Of a DNA stretch of 64,000 bases, positions 36,301-48,827 are shown piece by piece. The stretch is from Plicaturopsis crispa FD-325 SS-3 (Eukaryota; Basidiomycota; Agaricomycetes; Amylocorticiales; Amylocorticiaceae): NCBI GenBank assembly GCA_000827205.1, contig KN832561.1, forward strand, positions 1,248,281 through 1,312,280, written 5' to 3'. Position 1 is the first letter of the stretch, and every line of letters starts with the position of its first letter. The translations under genes were made by a program, and so were the position numbers. The notes below the pieces were generated by a model. The model was not told where the DNA came from. It did not search any database and was given only the letters and a program-made list of their open reading frames with translations.

Positions 36301-37800
36301 CAGGAATGCCTGTGCTTTCGGCATCGTCAGACTCCAGTCGAATTTCTGGCGTGGCGTTAGAAGAGGCAGCATGGCGCTGGTCTAGGATATGGATCATCCG
36401 TATGCGAGCATCAAGGTTGCTTGCGCATGCGATCTTGATGTCTTCCGGCGCGGAATCATCCAATGGGCAGAGAGGGTTCGGTTCGGGCTCTTCTCCAAGT
36501 CCACCGAAAAGGCTATGAGGAACCCGGGTGAGCTGGTTGTACGCATCCATTAACGATCCGTCCGCGGTAGCTAGAGGCACTGCTGGAGGAGGAAGGTTTG
36601 AATATGTTTCTAGAAGCCGCCGTATGAGGTCCTGCATTCGTTGGTAAGTTGGGCATTCAACCCTTAGAGACAGTCGGGAAACGCACATAATAGCTCTCCC
36701 GTTGCTTGGATATCTCCTTTTCCCATGAGGCTTTGATTACAGGAAGCATCCCGAAAAATAACCTCAAAGGCACGCTGTAAGCAAGTAACACCCTAACTAA
36801 GTTAAAGCAGGCTCACTTCCATACACGGGGACGAATCCAAGGAGGATCATCCGGGATGCCTGAGTGTGTTCATCAAGACACTTCACGACCAGGGAGACAG
36901 AATACTCACCGTTTGAGCATAGTTTTCGTAGTCGAGGAAGATCGACAACAGGTGACGACGCAGGGTCCAAGGCTTCTGACAGTGCATTCAATCTGTGTGA
37001 GAAAAGCTCAACGACAAGGACTTCTTCGTTTAACAGGAAGCACGGCGAACATGTCTTGTGGCCTGAGTTCAGGGGTCCATTTCACTCCATACGACGTCGC
37101 TACGGTGGAAATATAGTCATTGAGTCTGGCGGCAGATATTGGGGGTGCGGACAATGCTTTCAGCACCTAGATAGACGGATGAGCACGCGATCGATCCCCG
37201 TCGACTGTACTCACGCGAGAAGACACATAGTTGTCGCGGTTTCCAATGGCTGAACGCGCAAAGTCTGGTCCCAAGTATTGGATAAGAAATTCGCGAACAA
37301 TATTTAGATCTTCGCGACAATATAAGTAAGCCATGCGCCGATGAGTGGTGACATCCTGCGCACCTTTCGACTCCGTCTGAGGGGCAGCATAAATAATACT
37401 GGCGGCTGCCTCGGCGACGATAGGACTAGGCGTAGTCCTGTAGCACAGGCGTCAGAAGGAGCTGCTAAGACTAGCGCGCGCTGAACTCACCGTTGTTCTA
37501 GTTCATGGAAATGCTCCAGAATAACACCCACGTGCATCTCCAGTACCTCCAATAGATCACCCATAGCATCGTCCTGTATGAGATTCTGCGCTTTCGCCCG
37601 CGCTAGCCCGACATTTCCTTGCTGTAGCAGCGTCGCGATATCCCTGCGCGTGACTTGTCCTGTTGAATCCTTCCGTTCCTGTAGTTGGCCGAGCCGCAGC
37701 GCGGTGAGCCGTAGCTGGCCCTGCAACATCGTTCAGACATGGCAATTGCTGAAGAGAAGGCGGCGCGAACCTTGGCATTGGTAGCATCCCAACTGGCCAT
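33301..37800 (-). CDS. IST1-domain / TBC1D13-like RabGAP fusion protein
   Basis: First exons 37771-37800, 37491-37720, 37215-37437 and 37051-37166 encode an IST1 domain, the ESCRT-III partner that regulates Vps4 (RLGQLQERKDSTGQVTRRDI, LEVLEMHVGVILEHF, AAASIIYAAPQ, FLIQYLGPDF, DYISTVATSYGVKWTPEL). Next exons 36910-36992 and 36815ish-36859 open a TBC domain (LRKLCSNGIPDDPPWIRPRVW) that aligns through its length with TBC1D13: ASWEKEISKQRESYY, LAHAEADTFWLFEAIV, HYSYRWLAPLLTQTL, VFMVWDALFSYP. The TBC-side reading frame has no ATG before the conserved region and starts right at an acceptor, and the IST1 exon joins it in frame through a 58-nt intron (36993-37050). Hence one gene. A tail of about 600 residues, Ser/Pro-rich, ends with VRKVS repeats. 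The Gln finger of the GAP is missing. The GTTCGC donors at 37770 and 37050 are not optimal. Confidence 0.75.
36993..37050 (-). other. 58-nt intron joining the IST1 and TBC exons
   Basis: Donor GTTCGC after phase 2, acceptor CACACAG. Removing it changes ...DAT into codon ATA and continues as LNALSEALDPASSP in the TBC frame. Unspliced, the IST1 frame would stop at 37008 after VKRRSPCR. The same donor hexamer is used by the gene's first intron. Confidence 0.7.
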
Positions 37801-38263
37801 GACGAGCAATATAGTGTGGTGGGTTTACCAGAGTGCCGGAAGTTCGCGGAGTTTAGTAGTCTATATTCTGCGTGTGGCGGAGAGGAACATAAGTATTGAC
37901 CCCTAGGAGATGGATAGAGCGCGAGCTGTAGCCGCAGGATAGCGCGGGATATGCGACTTGAAGCTGGTAGTGAGGTAGCAGAGAGGCACCGCTCGACCGC
38001 GAACAGCGAGTGATTTGGCGAGGGACAAAATATGTGTGCCACGTGGTTTTCATATGCAGCGGTCGTGGTTCTGTAAATAAGTTGTACGCCGCCACTGCGC
38101 CCCTGCGCACGACGGCGCACGTTTACCGCAGTTAAAATGGGAGCCGATGCACTAGAAGGAGACGGTGATCGGACGTGCAGTTGAGTTATTCTGTGACATT
38201 TCGATACAAGAAGGGGGCACTACACAATACACGGAGAAATATACTAAGGATACAAATGTGTAA
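37801..38263. promoter_or_regulatory. region upstream of the IST1-TBC gene
   Basis: About 460 bp between the IST1-TBC start (-) and the stop of the next minus-strand gene. It must hold the IST1-TBC promoter and the 3' UTR of the membrane-protein gene. No gene is seen. Confidence 0.45.
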
Positions 38264-39350
38264 CTAATACCATGGTGGCAGCTGTCGAGTCGTAGCAGTG
38301 CTTCGTCTACTATTATCAGGTCTGCTGCCCGAATTTCGGTGCTCCTCACGGAGGAGTCCATGCTGTGAGCTGGCGCGAGACGAGTAGGAGCGGTCTTCCA
38401 CAGCCGGCGTCGTAGGCCACTGCGCCGTCGAGCCGCTCTGAGCTCTGCCATTTGGGGTGGTGGGCCATTGGGCGGTCGAGCCGCTGCGACTTCTCTCGCC
38501 CATTTCGGGTTTCATGATAGGGATGTGTGATTGTCGGCCCAGTGCAGCTTCTGGGTCGGGGGTTGGTGGAAGCCGTGACCGGCGATATACCATAACGGCG
38601 AGGCATACAGCGTATGCGATGACTGCATGCACGAGGGAGTCAGCGTACAGAACAGAGGACAAAGCGTACGCCGAACTGACGGAATAGAGGTACTACCCAG
38701 CTGGCCATGAGGATATAGAAGAGCATGAGTCGGCAGACGCCCTCTTGATCGGCGGCTGAAAGAGGCAAAGGGTGAGCGGCTGAATTAGACGCAGCAGTTA
38801 CGACGTACTTTGTGTCGGGCAAGAAAAACGGGGGTACCAGAAAGCGAAGGTTCCTGCAGTGCCTGTCCAGTCGTGTGAGTGATTAGGAGGGCATATAACA
38901 TTGGAGATGGCTACTGACCTATGTGTATCGTGAGCAGGAAGAGGACGCGTGCCGCATCTAGAAACGGCCTGAATTTGCAGAGGATTCTGAAACAGATAGT
39001 CAGTCAACTGGTATATCAGATTTAGAGATAACGCACAAGACAGGCAGCATGACAAGTGTGATAGCATTAACGAGACAGAGAACGACGACCAGTGCGCCTG
39101 TCGGTAGAATCGTGACTTTAGCCTTAAGCATCCTCTACTCAGGATGATGGTACTCACGTTCAGACGTGGAAGACGTGTTCCACAGGAAGAATAATTCTAT
39201 GCTCAGCAGAATGACCCATAGCAAGCTAATGAATGAGATGATGGCTGCACATATCCCTCGGTCAGAAAGGATTGCACTTATAAGATGGCTCGACCACGTA
39301 CAGAATGCCACGGCCCTAAGTTTCATGTATACGGGAAAATATTCCGCCAT
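38264..39350 (-). CDS. small multi-TM membrane protein, paralogue A
   Basis: Unknown function. Spliced model starts MAEYFPVYMKLRAVAF and has about six exons with four hydrophobic segments: IISFISLLWVILLSIELFF; ALVVVLCLVNAITLVMLPVL; ARVLFLLTIHIGTAGTFAFW; and LMLFYILMASW..IAYAVCLAVMVY. A motif DQEGVC lies just before the last helix. A soluble C-terminus of about 110 residues is Ser/Arg-rich and contains a duplicated SGSTAQWPTTP unit, ending STATTRQLPPWY. The last intron (GTCAGT...ATGCAG, 58 nt) was chosen because the nearer frame stops. The layout (short N-terminus, four helices, polar tail) is MARVEL-like, but I do not recognise a named family. Shares DQE-GVC and helix 4 features with the gene at 40750-42049. 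Confidence 0.65.
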
Positions 39351-39769
39351 GGTAGAATATTATGCAGGTTGCAGCAAGCGTCCCTTTTCGTGAGTGACAG
39401 TCGGTAGACGTGATGATGTACGTTGGAGGCAGCAGCAGAGTTGAAAATGAAAGTAAACAGCGGGTCCAGCCAATCTTCCAGAGAATGGACGCAGGCAGGA
39501 AACGAGAAACTCCAGATTCCCCGCGGTGAGAGTATTTGTAGGCGTCCATGCCTCCATTGTTGCAAACAAAGGACAATGCTGCAGCCTAAAGGCGTCGAAG
39601 CAGGTCGAAGCGAAGGACAATGGATTAACGCTCGTACAGGGGCCAATTCGGTCCATATTTGGACACGCCACGTGTGTCGTAATATTGCCGTGTCTTTGGA
39701 CTTGCAGTGCTTGACCTCCGACGCCGACGGTGCTCTCCGCATTACTTACAACCTTGAATCCACGCCGCT
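39351..39769. promoter_or_regulatory. divergent region between paralogue A and the proton channel
   Basis: About 420 bp between two start codons on opposite strands. Open frames on the minus strand extend into it but start at non-conserved positions; no additional exon is supported. Confidence 0.4.
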
Positions 39770-40583
39770 ATGGCAGAGTCCGAGCGCGACCCTTTAATAC
39801 CTCCAGACGATGTTGAATCCGGTCTGAAGTCATGCGAAGGCAGCCGGTGGGCTCGTGCGCGGGCAAGGGCCGGGGAGATCCTGGAGTCGCGCCGCACGCA
39901 CCAGCTCGTCATCACACTGGCGCGTTCTATCCCTGTGTCTTACGGTCAACTATCCCGCTCAACAGCTCATTTAGATTGCCATAGACGGCACATGCGTGCT
40001 CATCGACCTCGGGTACACATTCCTCTCACCCGGCTGTGAGGCTATCGCCGGCGACCGCTGGCTAGATATACTATCCTATATATCCGTATGTCGCCCAGTG
40101 TGCTAATGTGCTCGGGCACCGCGTTTCTGACGTAGCGCAGCTCGCTATAACGACTCTCTTTACCGTTGAAATACCCATCACGCTCTGGGCGCTGGGTTCT
40201 GCGTACTACAATCCGGTAGGCGGGGCCCCGCAGGCATGGCTGCACTTGTTCGATGCCCTCGTCATCATCACGACGTTCGTACTTGAGATAGTCCTTGGAG
40301 GCAGGGAGCGCGAGCTCGCGGGCATGCTTGTGCTGCTCCGTTTGTGGCGGCTGGTAAAACTCGTTGGAGGTGAGCACCTCAAATGCGCGCTTAATTGGTT
40401 ATAGACGACGTGATCTTTGCAGGTGTCGCCGTCGGTGCAGGCGAGCTACAGGAAGAAACGTATGAAGACCTGGAGCAGACAAGACGAAAGCTCGAGGAGA
40501 CCGTCAAGGAACTTGAAGCTGTCCGCGCCGAGAATAATGCGCTACGAGAACGAATTGGGCAGCAGGACGCCCCAGAGGACTGA
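39770..40583 (+). CDS. HVCN1: voltage-gated proton channel (Hv1/VSOP family)
   Basis: Voltage-sensor-only proton channel, conducting H+ out of the cell upon depolarisation. Exons 39770-39934, 39975-40085, 40141-40369, 40423-40583; 221 residues, all phases consistent. The N-terminus is polar (MAESERDPLIPPDDVES). S1 carries the selectivity aspartate region (AIDGTCVLIDLGYTFL). S2 has the conserved Glu in TLFTVEIPITLW. S3 has HLFDALVIITTFVLEIVL, aligning with human LDAVVVVVSFILDIVL. S4 reads LLRLWRLVKLVGG, aligning with human LLRLWRVARIING: the first two arginines are kept and the third is lysine. A cytoplasmic leucine-zipper coiled coil follows (LEQTRRKLEETVKELEAV), the usual dimer interface. 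The exon 1 donor (GTGTCT) is weak; the five residues ARSIP before S1 may not be real. Confidence 0.9.
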
Positions 40584-40749
40584 GCTGGACATGCCCTCAT
40601 ACCGGATTATTTATCGGAACTGTAACAGGAAATATAATGCATTATAGGATATACCATACAGAACGACTGCGCGCTGTCTGACCTGGTCGATACAAGATGA
40701 TTCGTCTACGCTAGTGCTACAAATTCAGGAAAACGTCATGAGCGGTCTG

Positions 40750-42049
40750 TCACGGACACGGGATCGTGTGCACCGTTATGCCCTTCGCATAGTCAGCGCG
40801 CACCCACGCGGAGAGCGTGCGTGGCTTCTCGATGGGGAGGTCCTCGTCGCGGTGCACCGACGGGAAGCCCTGCGGCCGCCGCGCAGGGGGAGGGGTGCGG
40901 GGTCGGCTGTGCTGGCTGCCCTCCCGCGACGGCGGCGCAGAGCCGAACGGCTGGTCGACGCCACGCTTCGTACGCAGCCGCTGCGCCCAGGGCGCGCGCA
41001 CGTCGTGCTCCGCGCGGCTCTCGGGGTTGAACATCGACGGGCCGGACTCGGGATCCCCGCCGAGGCGCGACCAGCGCTTGCACACGAGGCGGAAGAGCGA
41101 GAACGGGTCGTCGCTCGGCCGGGAGCGCAGGGACGGCGGGGTGGAGGTGGTGGAGGGGGCGTATACGTCTTTCGTGGGCACGGCTGGGGGCTGGAGGGCG
41201 TCGCGCTCGGTGAACCAGGGGACCTTGTACACCGTGAGGGACCACAGGTTTGGGTAGGTGCGCGCGTGCATCATGGACGTGACGAAGAGCGCAAGGAAGT
41301 ATGCGAGCACTGCAGTGTGTTTAGAATTTATATCAGTTGAATGGGTCGAAAAGCATGCTGGCTTACGCGTCATACTAGAGCTCCAACTAACGGATACGAC
41401 AAGGTAGGAGGATGCGCACACGCCCCAGTGCTCTGTGATAAAAATGAGGGCGTCAATCGCACATCACCACTGCAATATCGGTGCAGCACACACCTTGATC
41501 GCGGCATAAAACGGGTGGCCCGTTCACAGTCGCGTCCAAGGTCGCCGCTACGAACATGTCAGGGATTTGTCGTATCAGCCTATGGCACGGAAGCACTCAC
41601 CGAGCTGCAACGCGCTCAAAATGGCTGTCCACCCGCACTCAAACTGCACCTGCGCAGTGGTCGCCTTCGGGAAGCACAGCTCCACCATGGCACTGTAACG
41701 ACGCATGACAGAATGAGTATCTCGAGGATTCGCGCACTACTGGAGCACTTACACCGCGACGGCGAGTAGCAGGGCGCAGCTGTTGAAGATGAGGAATATC
41801 GCCGCGCCGGGCACTGCGCGCGCGATGTCACTCGAGGAAAGGCGCGCCAAAAAGACGTGGCACTCACCCGGTACTCCAGCTGCCTTCGCAGCGCCAATGT
41901 TCCACGACGCGAACACGAGCGTAAGGATGCCTAGATACACTGCGAGGGCTGCGGGGAGATGTCGTGAGCCGGGACGCGTCCCATGCGGCAAACGGAGTTT
42001 GACACTCACAAAATGCTACGAAGCGAGCGACAATAAACGGGTTGGGCAT
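40750..42049 (-). CDS. small multi-TM membrane protein, paralogue B
   Basis: Unknown function. Spliced model starts MPNPFIVARFVAF and has about seven exons. Hydrophobic segments: LAVYLGILTLVFASWNIGAA; GAAIFLIFNSCALLLAVA; ECGWTAILSALQLAATL; and SSYLVVSVSW..LLAYFLALFVTSMM. The stretch DQEHWGVC precedes the last helix, comparable to DQEGVC in paralogue A. The C-terminal tail of about 160 residues is Arg/Pro/Ser-rich (GSAPPSREGSQHSRPRTPPP) and ends YAKGITVHTIPCP. Located tail-to-tail with the proton channel (167 bp). I read the topology as four helices with cytosolic ends, MARVEL-like, without proof of family. Confidence 0.65.
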
Positions 42050-42895
42050 CGTCGAAGGAGTCTAATGAAGTCGAGGGGAGGGCGTGAAGTCAGCGCACAG
42101 CGCTGGGCTGGTAGTCGTGAGGGCTGCGCTGGGACGGTCGTGAGTTCGGGATTATGAGGGCTACGCGGGCACGGCGGAGAGCATGGTTTAAGTAGTTGAT
42201 ATATGCTGCCAGGTGGCCATGGCTTGTACAGGAAATTTCGGCCATTGTTGTATGGTGGTTCGCGAGAACAAAGAGCACGGCAAGAACAATGGCGGGTGGT
42301 CCGTGCGAGGCAAATGCGCGACGAATGCGTCCGGAGCGGTGCACCATTTCAAGCGACGAGTAGCTATACGTTTATGACAGGTTTCCAATGCTGCTACACT
42401 TTGCAGAGACACAGTGGGTCCCCTCGCCGCTCCGAGATGTTGCGGAGGACTCAGGAATGGCCGAGCAACATTGTCCATGGACTACCGAAAAAGGAAGGTG
42501 CTTCCGCTTTCTTCTGACTGACGTCGGTCAAATTCAAAGCTCTACGCGAGCTCAACATATATGTACGTCCAAGGTCTCAGTGGATGGCACGACAGTCCAA
42601 CTGTGCATGGCTTATAGCCACAGAGTTGTGAGTAGGGGTATCCGCCTCCAACAGCGGCTGGTTTTGCGCCGCTCGGGTATCGGTAATGCCTCTACACATC
42701 TTGCAATATCTACCACCCCGCTCGAGAAGCGTGTCAAGCTTTGCGGGTGATGGGGGAGCTCGGTTCGTAGTCAATGTCATCACGCGTTGTGTGCCCCTCC
42801 CGAGAAACGTAGAGCACCAGAGTATATGCGATAGCACCAGATAGTAGATGTGCAGGAAAGGCAAAGTGACAAGTAACAAGAAGTGTAGCGTCCAT
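42050..42895. other. intergenic region, nothing recognised
   Basis: About 850 bp between the start of paralogue B and the stop of NAC alpha, both minus strand. Open frames of about 100 codons lack recognisable motifs. Confidence 0.45.
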
Positions 42896-44588
<1,693 letters not shown>

Positions 44589-45551
44589 ATGGCCCACTCC
44601 GAGCACTCACATGCCCACAACGACCCGACGGGCTCCGCGCTCATGAGCTTCAAGCCAATCAACGATCTGCACCAGCACATCTGCGCATTCCACGTATACT
44701 CGTAAGTGCCGCGGTGTTTTGCCCGTCCGTCACCAAGCTGAACGCGTCCACCAGACATGACCGCACGCGCCACGTTGAGGCGCACCACTACTGCACGCAC
44801 CTCACCGAGGACCTGCACCAGTGCATCATATACGACACCAACGAGCCCAAGGCCCGTCTCATCGGTATCGAGTACATCGTCACGGAGAAAGTGCGTACCT
44901 ATGTAACCCGAAATTGGCTCGAAACTGGATACTCACGGTACCGTCCCAGGTATTCAAGACTCTATCGGCAGAGGAGAAGAAGTACTGGCACTCTCACAAT
45001 TACGAGGTACGCGCAGGTTTGCTAAGCGAGGGTGACATACAAGCTGCTGAGCACTGTGGAACATCAGATTGGGAGTGCGTTGCTTCAGCTAGAGGTGAGC
45101 GGCTGCATATTCCGTCGCACTAGCCTAAGCCTCTGACGCCAATTTTCCCCAGACCGTGCGCGCCAATCCTAGTAAGTATCGTCCCGCGCCCGTCGCAAAT
45201 GCGCTGACGCGTGCCCGCGTAGACACGGTCGACGAGAGCGTCGAGGGGCCCGTGATGCAGGAGCTCTACACCACCTACGGCAAGACGATTCACACGTGGG
45301 CCTACGACACGACCCCGGACCTCCCCCTCGGCCCGCCGAGCCTCATGCTCTCGTACACCGCCGACGGACAGATCCCGCAGTCCACTATTGACAAGCGCGA
45401 CAAGCGCACAGGCACAAGCACCGCCGCGAAGCGCAAGCTGCGGGATGGTTATCTGGACAAGTCGTACAAGCGCGTAGAGGGCGTAGATACGTGGGAGACT
45501 GGGAAGGCGATCGTGCTGGAGCCGATTGAGCGGGAGGTCAAGGGAATTTGA
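44589..45551 (+). CDS. OBAP / DUF1264 family protein
   Basis: Homologue of plant oil-body-associated proteins (DUF1264); in fungi the role is not established. Exons 44589-44701, 44755-44890, 44950-45006, 45068-45094, 45153-45171, 45223-45551; 226 residues with all phases fitting. Diagnostic blocks: [69 protein letters not shown], then [18 protein letters not shown] and [17 protein letters not shown]. The Cys/His-rich positions are those conserved in the family. Exons 4 and 5 are microexons of 27 and 19 nt; reading straight through them instead breaks the protein. Confidence 0.9.
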
Positions 45552-45833
45552 TAATCTATGTGCCGCAGACCGAAATATTTGTATGACTATGGTGAAATGA
45601 ACACTCTATGTATGCACCCATGTACTGCAAAATTCAAGTGCCATTTGCGAGGACACGTTTTTGAAGGAGATCTTACCGACCACTCGAGTTGCCAAATTTG
45701 GAATCATCTGCAGGACTGTAACGGTCATCACCTGCAGCTTTCCCTTCGAACACCTGCAGCAGGTTCTGCGCATGCTTTGGCCTGACCCGGTCGACGACTC
45801 GACAGTAGCAGTGCGCAGCACCGACGAATCGCA
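45552..45833. promoter_or_regulatory. spacer between OBAP and TSC1
   Basis: A tandem plus-strand spacer of 282 bp holding the OBAP 3' UTR and the TSC1 promoter. Nothing else seen. Confidence 0.4.
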
Positions 45834-48827
45834 ATGACGACGCCTTTAGGACGTCAAGTGCGCCTGCTCCTCGACGAGTCGTCCGACGCACTCCCACTCT
45901 CGGCCATCGTCCTCCTCGCGGACGACTTCGTGCACGAATCGTCATCGTCGGCCTCACCGGAAACGGACGCCCTCGCCCACGTCGAGGAGGAGCTGCAGCA
46001 AATCTACCACGAGTATACCGACCACAAGTCGTTCCTCCCGACCGCGGTCGTGCTCACCGTGCTATTCCGCCTCGCCCCTGTCCTCCCTGCGACGTCGATC
46101 ATCTCGAACTGGTTCGACCCACTGCTGCGCCCCGCCCTGCGCGAGCCACGCCTACCCGCGGACGCCGTTACGTATGCGAAGGAGCTCATCATCTGCGCGC
46201 TGCACCGCACGGACGAGGAGAAAGTGCGCGAGTTCCGCCGCCGGCTGCTTGACCTCTATCTCCTCGACGCGTTCAACGAGAGTTCGCGGAACGACGTGCT
46301 CGAGTGGGCAGAACTTCCGGAGGACGAGCGCGAGAAGCGCACGCGGTGGAAAGCGAACCTGGAGGATATACTGGTGCAGTTTGGGAACGAGCGGCCTAAG
46401 GTGCGGTCGTGAGAGGGATGTTAGTCTGTCAACTTACTGTGCAGGGCAGGATCTTATGACGGAGATAAATGACCATTTCCAGGCGCCGTCGTCGCGCCTT
46501 CAGCTGCTGATGCTTCTGAACCAATACACGTCCCATCCGTCGTTTCTGTCCTCCTCCCCAGTGCTTGCTGCACATCCGCTCATCTCGAGCGTGCTGTACT
46601 CTTTACTCCTCGACAACTCCTCTACTGTCTGCACTATGGGTCTGACCGTTATAGTGAAAGTCCTTCCCATTTTCGCCGTCCACGCATGCGAAGACCTGAA
46701 GCGTTTGCTGCCCTCTCTCATGGCCGTTCTTGCGCGGATAGTGTGCTGGAAGGAGCGGACAAGACCCGAGCACCAGGACTCCGCCCTTCTTGAGGTCGAC
46801 GAAGATCCAGAAGATCAGCACATCCCCGAGGACATTGACGCCCCTGAAATACTCGACCTCCGCGACGACCTCGGATGGCAGCGGCTCGAGCTCTCCTTCA
46901 ACGCTACCGACTCGTCCGCCCCATCGCCCCGCCAACTGTTTACGACGCTGTACTATCTCTTCCCGTGCAACGTCCTACGGTTTCTCCGCAGCCCCTCACA
47001 CTACCTCGCTATGTACGACCTCGCTTCGCCGTACGCGGCCTCCTGGGATGATGCGCTCGACGAGGACCAGATTCGCAGTAAATCCGAGGTGAGTACACGC
47101 GCTGCCCCGTAAGCGCACCGCACGCGCTGACGCACGGACAGAGCCTCGTGCGCGGGCACATCCTGCACCCCTTCGTCATCTGGCGCGACTACAAGTCCGA
47201 GCTCGCGCTGCCGGACTTCTGGGCGCACCACGACGTCGCGCGCATCATGAGCGAGGCGGCAATGCTCGACCTGCGTAACGCGACGCTTGGCGTGCGCGCG
47301 CGGCACCCCGAGCGCGCCGCAACGTCTGGGACGAATACGCCCGCGGCGAGCGTGTTGCTTCGCAGCGACAATGACGATGACCACGATAACGACAATGCGG
47401 TATCCTCGCCGCGGTCCGTTCGGCCGGAGCGCGAGCGCCCGCTTGTGTCTCTCCAGGATATGATCAACACGTCCGTTGCGCTCAAATCGAATGTAGATGT
47501 CGAGATCGTGGATTCGGTGTCGTCTTGGCCGACGTCACTGTTCCCTACCGCGACGAGCTCGCCGGCGAAGGGGCAGCTCGCGCTGCCGCCCGAGTCATTG
47601 TCCGCAGAGGCTCATCGCGAGAGCGATCAGATTCCGGGGCATGTGCTCGAGGCTATGGCGGGCCTGCAAAGAGATGTGCTGCTGCTCAGGAATGAGCTCA
47701 ATTTTGAGCTGTGGCTTTCTCGAGAGAATGTTAAGCACATCGGACGGCTGTACCAGGATCGTATACTGTCCAAGAACGCTGAGGCCGAGCGTCAGAACCT
47801 CGTACGTCCCAACGTTTCCGTTCCAAGAAACTAGTGTATAAGCTAATAGAGTATCTAGCACAACTCGCTCCGAAAATACAGGGCACAAGTACAGGCGCTT
47901 GAGCGGGAGCTGCGGGATCATAAGCAGCAGTCATTGTCTCAGAAGAACAAATACGCGGATTGGAACACGGAGCTCCAGAAAAAGCTGCACAACTTCCGTG
48001 AAGAAAAAAAGTCCTGGATATCCGAAGCTGCTGCGCTGCGCAGTGCGGAGAAGGAAGCACAGGTAAACTGCGTAACCCATCCTGTGCATCGCGTCTTTAT
48101 AACATCGCATTGCACAGGCTCGGTTTGAGGCCCAAGGCAAGCTCCTGGCGGCGGCCACGAAGGAGGTGTTTGAGCACCAAACCCGGTGGAAAGAGAATCA
48201 GCACAAAATCGACCGGCTCAGGGATTACGAGAAGCAGATCGAGCAGGATCTTAAAATGCAGAAGCTGTGGTATGTACGCAGCCTCCGGAACGGCGGCGTA
48301 ATGCTGACGGGTAGGTCTGTGCTTATGCAGGGACGACGATTTCCGAAAATTCAACGAACGCGGGGAGCAGATTGAATTGATGTCCAGCGAGTACAGGAAA
48401 ATGCAAATGCGCCTGGAAAGCTTCGAGAAAACACAGGTTGTTCTAGACGAGCAAGCTCGGTAGGTCCCCCATGCTTTTGTCGAATTCCCCCGGACTGATG
48501 GGTTCCGCTAGTGCATATCGCAGGCAAATCCAGACACTGGAGGCCCAGCTGACGCTCACCAACAGGAAGTTAGAGTCGTCTGGGCGGCAGATGCCGTCAG
48601 CCACCATCGCGAGCTTTGCGAAGGAGAAAAGGGTGCTTACCGAGGCGAACAAACAACTGCGCGAGGAGAATGCGGAGCTGCGGGAGGAAGTGGAGGAGGT
48701 GAATGCGATGGTGGAGATGCTAAAAAATCGGGTGGCGGGGAGGAAAGGGCTGGTGTCTCAACCTGGACAGAGTCCACTTCTGAGTCCCGCGCTGCGGGGT
48801 AGTCCCAGTCTGCCGACCTTAGGATGA
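45834..48827 (+). CDS. TSC1: hamartin (Tsc1) homologue
   Basis: Scaffold half of the Tsc1-Tsc2 complex, the GAP for Rheb upstream of TORC1. Exons 45834-46400, 46450-47088, 47142-47801, 47859-48062, 48118-48269, 48331-48459, 48512-48827; 888 residues, phases checked. The N-terminal half is helical, HEAT-like (LLMLLNQYTSHPSFLSS, LLLDNSSTVCTMGLTVIVKV, LFTTLYYLFPCNVLRFLRSP). A disordered middle follows. The C-terminal 300 residues are a long coiled coil (LQRDVLLLRNELNFELWLSR, NVKHIGRLYQDRILSKNAEA, VFEHQTRWKENQHKIDRLRD) matching the Tsc2-binding coiled coil of hamartin. It ends LRGSPSLPTLG. The exon 2 acceptor is the second of two nearby AGs (CAGGGCAG) to keep frame. Confidence 0.88.

Noticed and set aside
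36797-36991. Separate start of a TBC gene at 36991 (open frame beginning NALSEALD)
   Set aside because: The initiator would be TTG, it directly follows a splice acceptor, and the IST1 exon joins it in phase; the fusion model is better.
37261-37330. Possible 54-nt intron in the third IST1-TBC exon
   Set aside because: Removing or keeping it both preserve frame; the acceptor (GCGAAG) is weak, so it was left as exon, undecided.
39323-39742. Upstream first exon of paralogue A starting near 39742
   Set aside because: The frame does not join the membrane segments without ad hoc introns; ATG at 39350 gives a clean helix-rich start.
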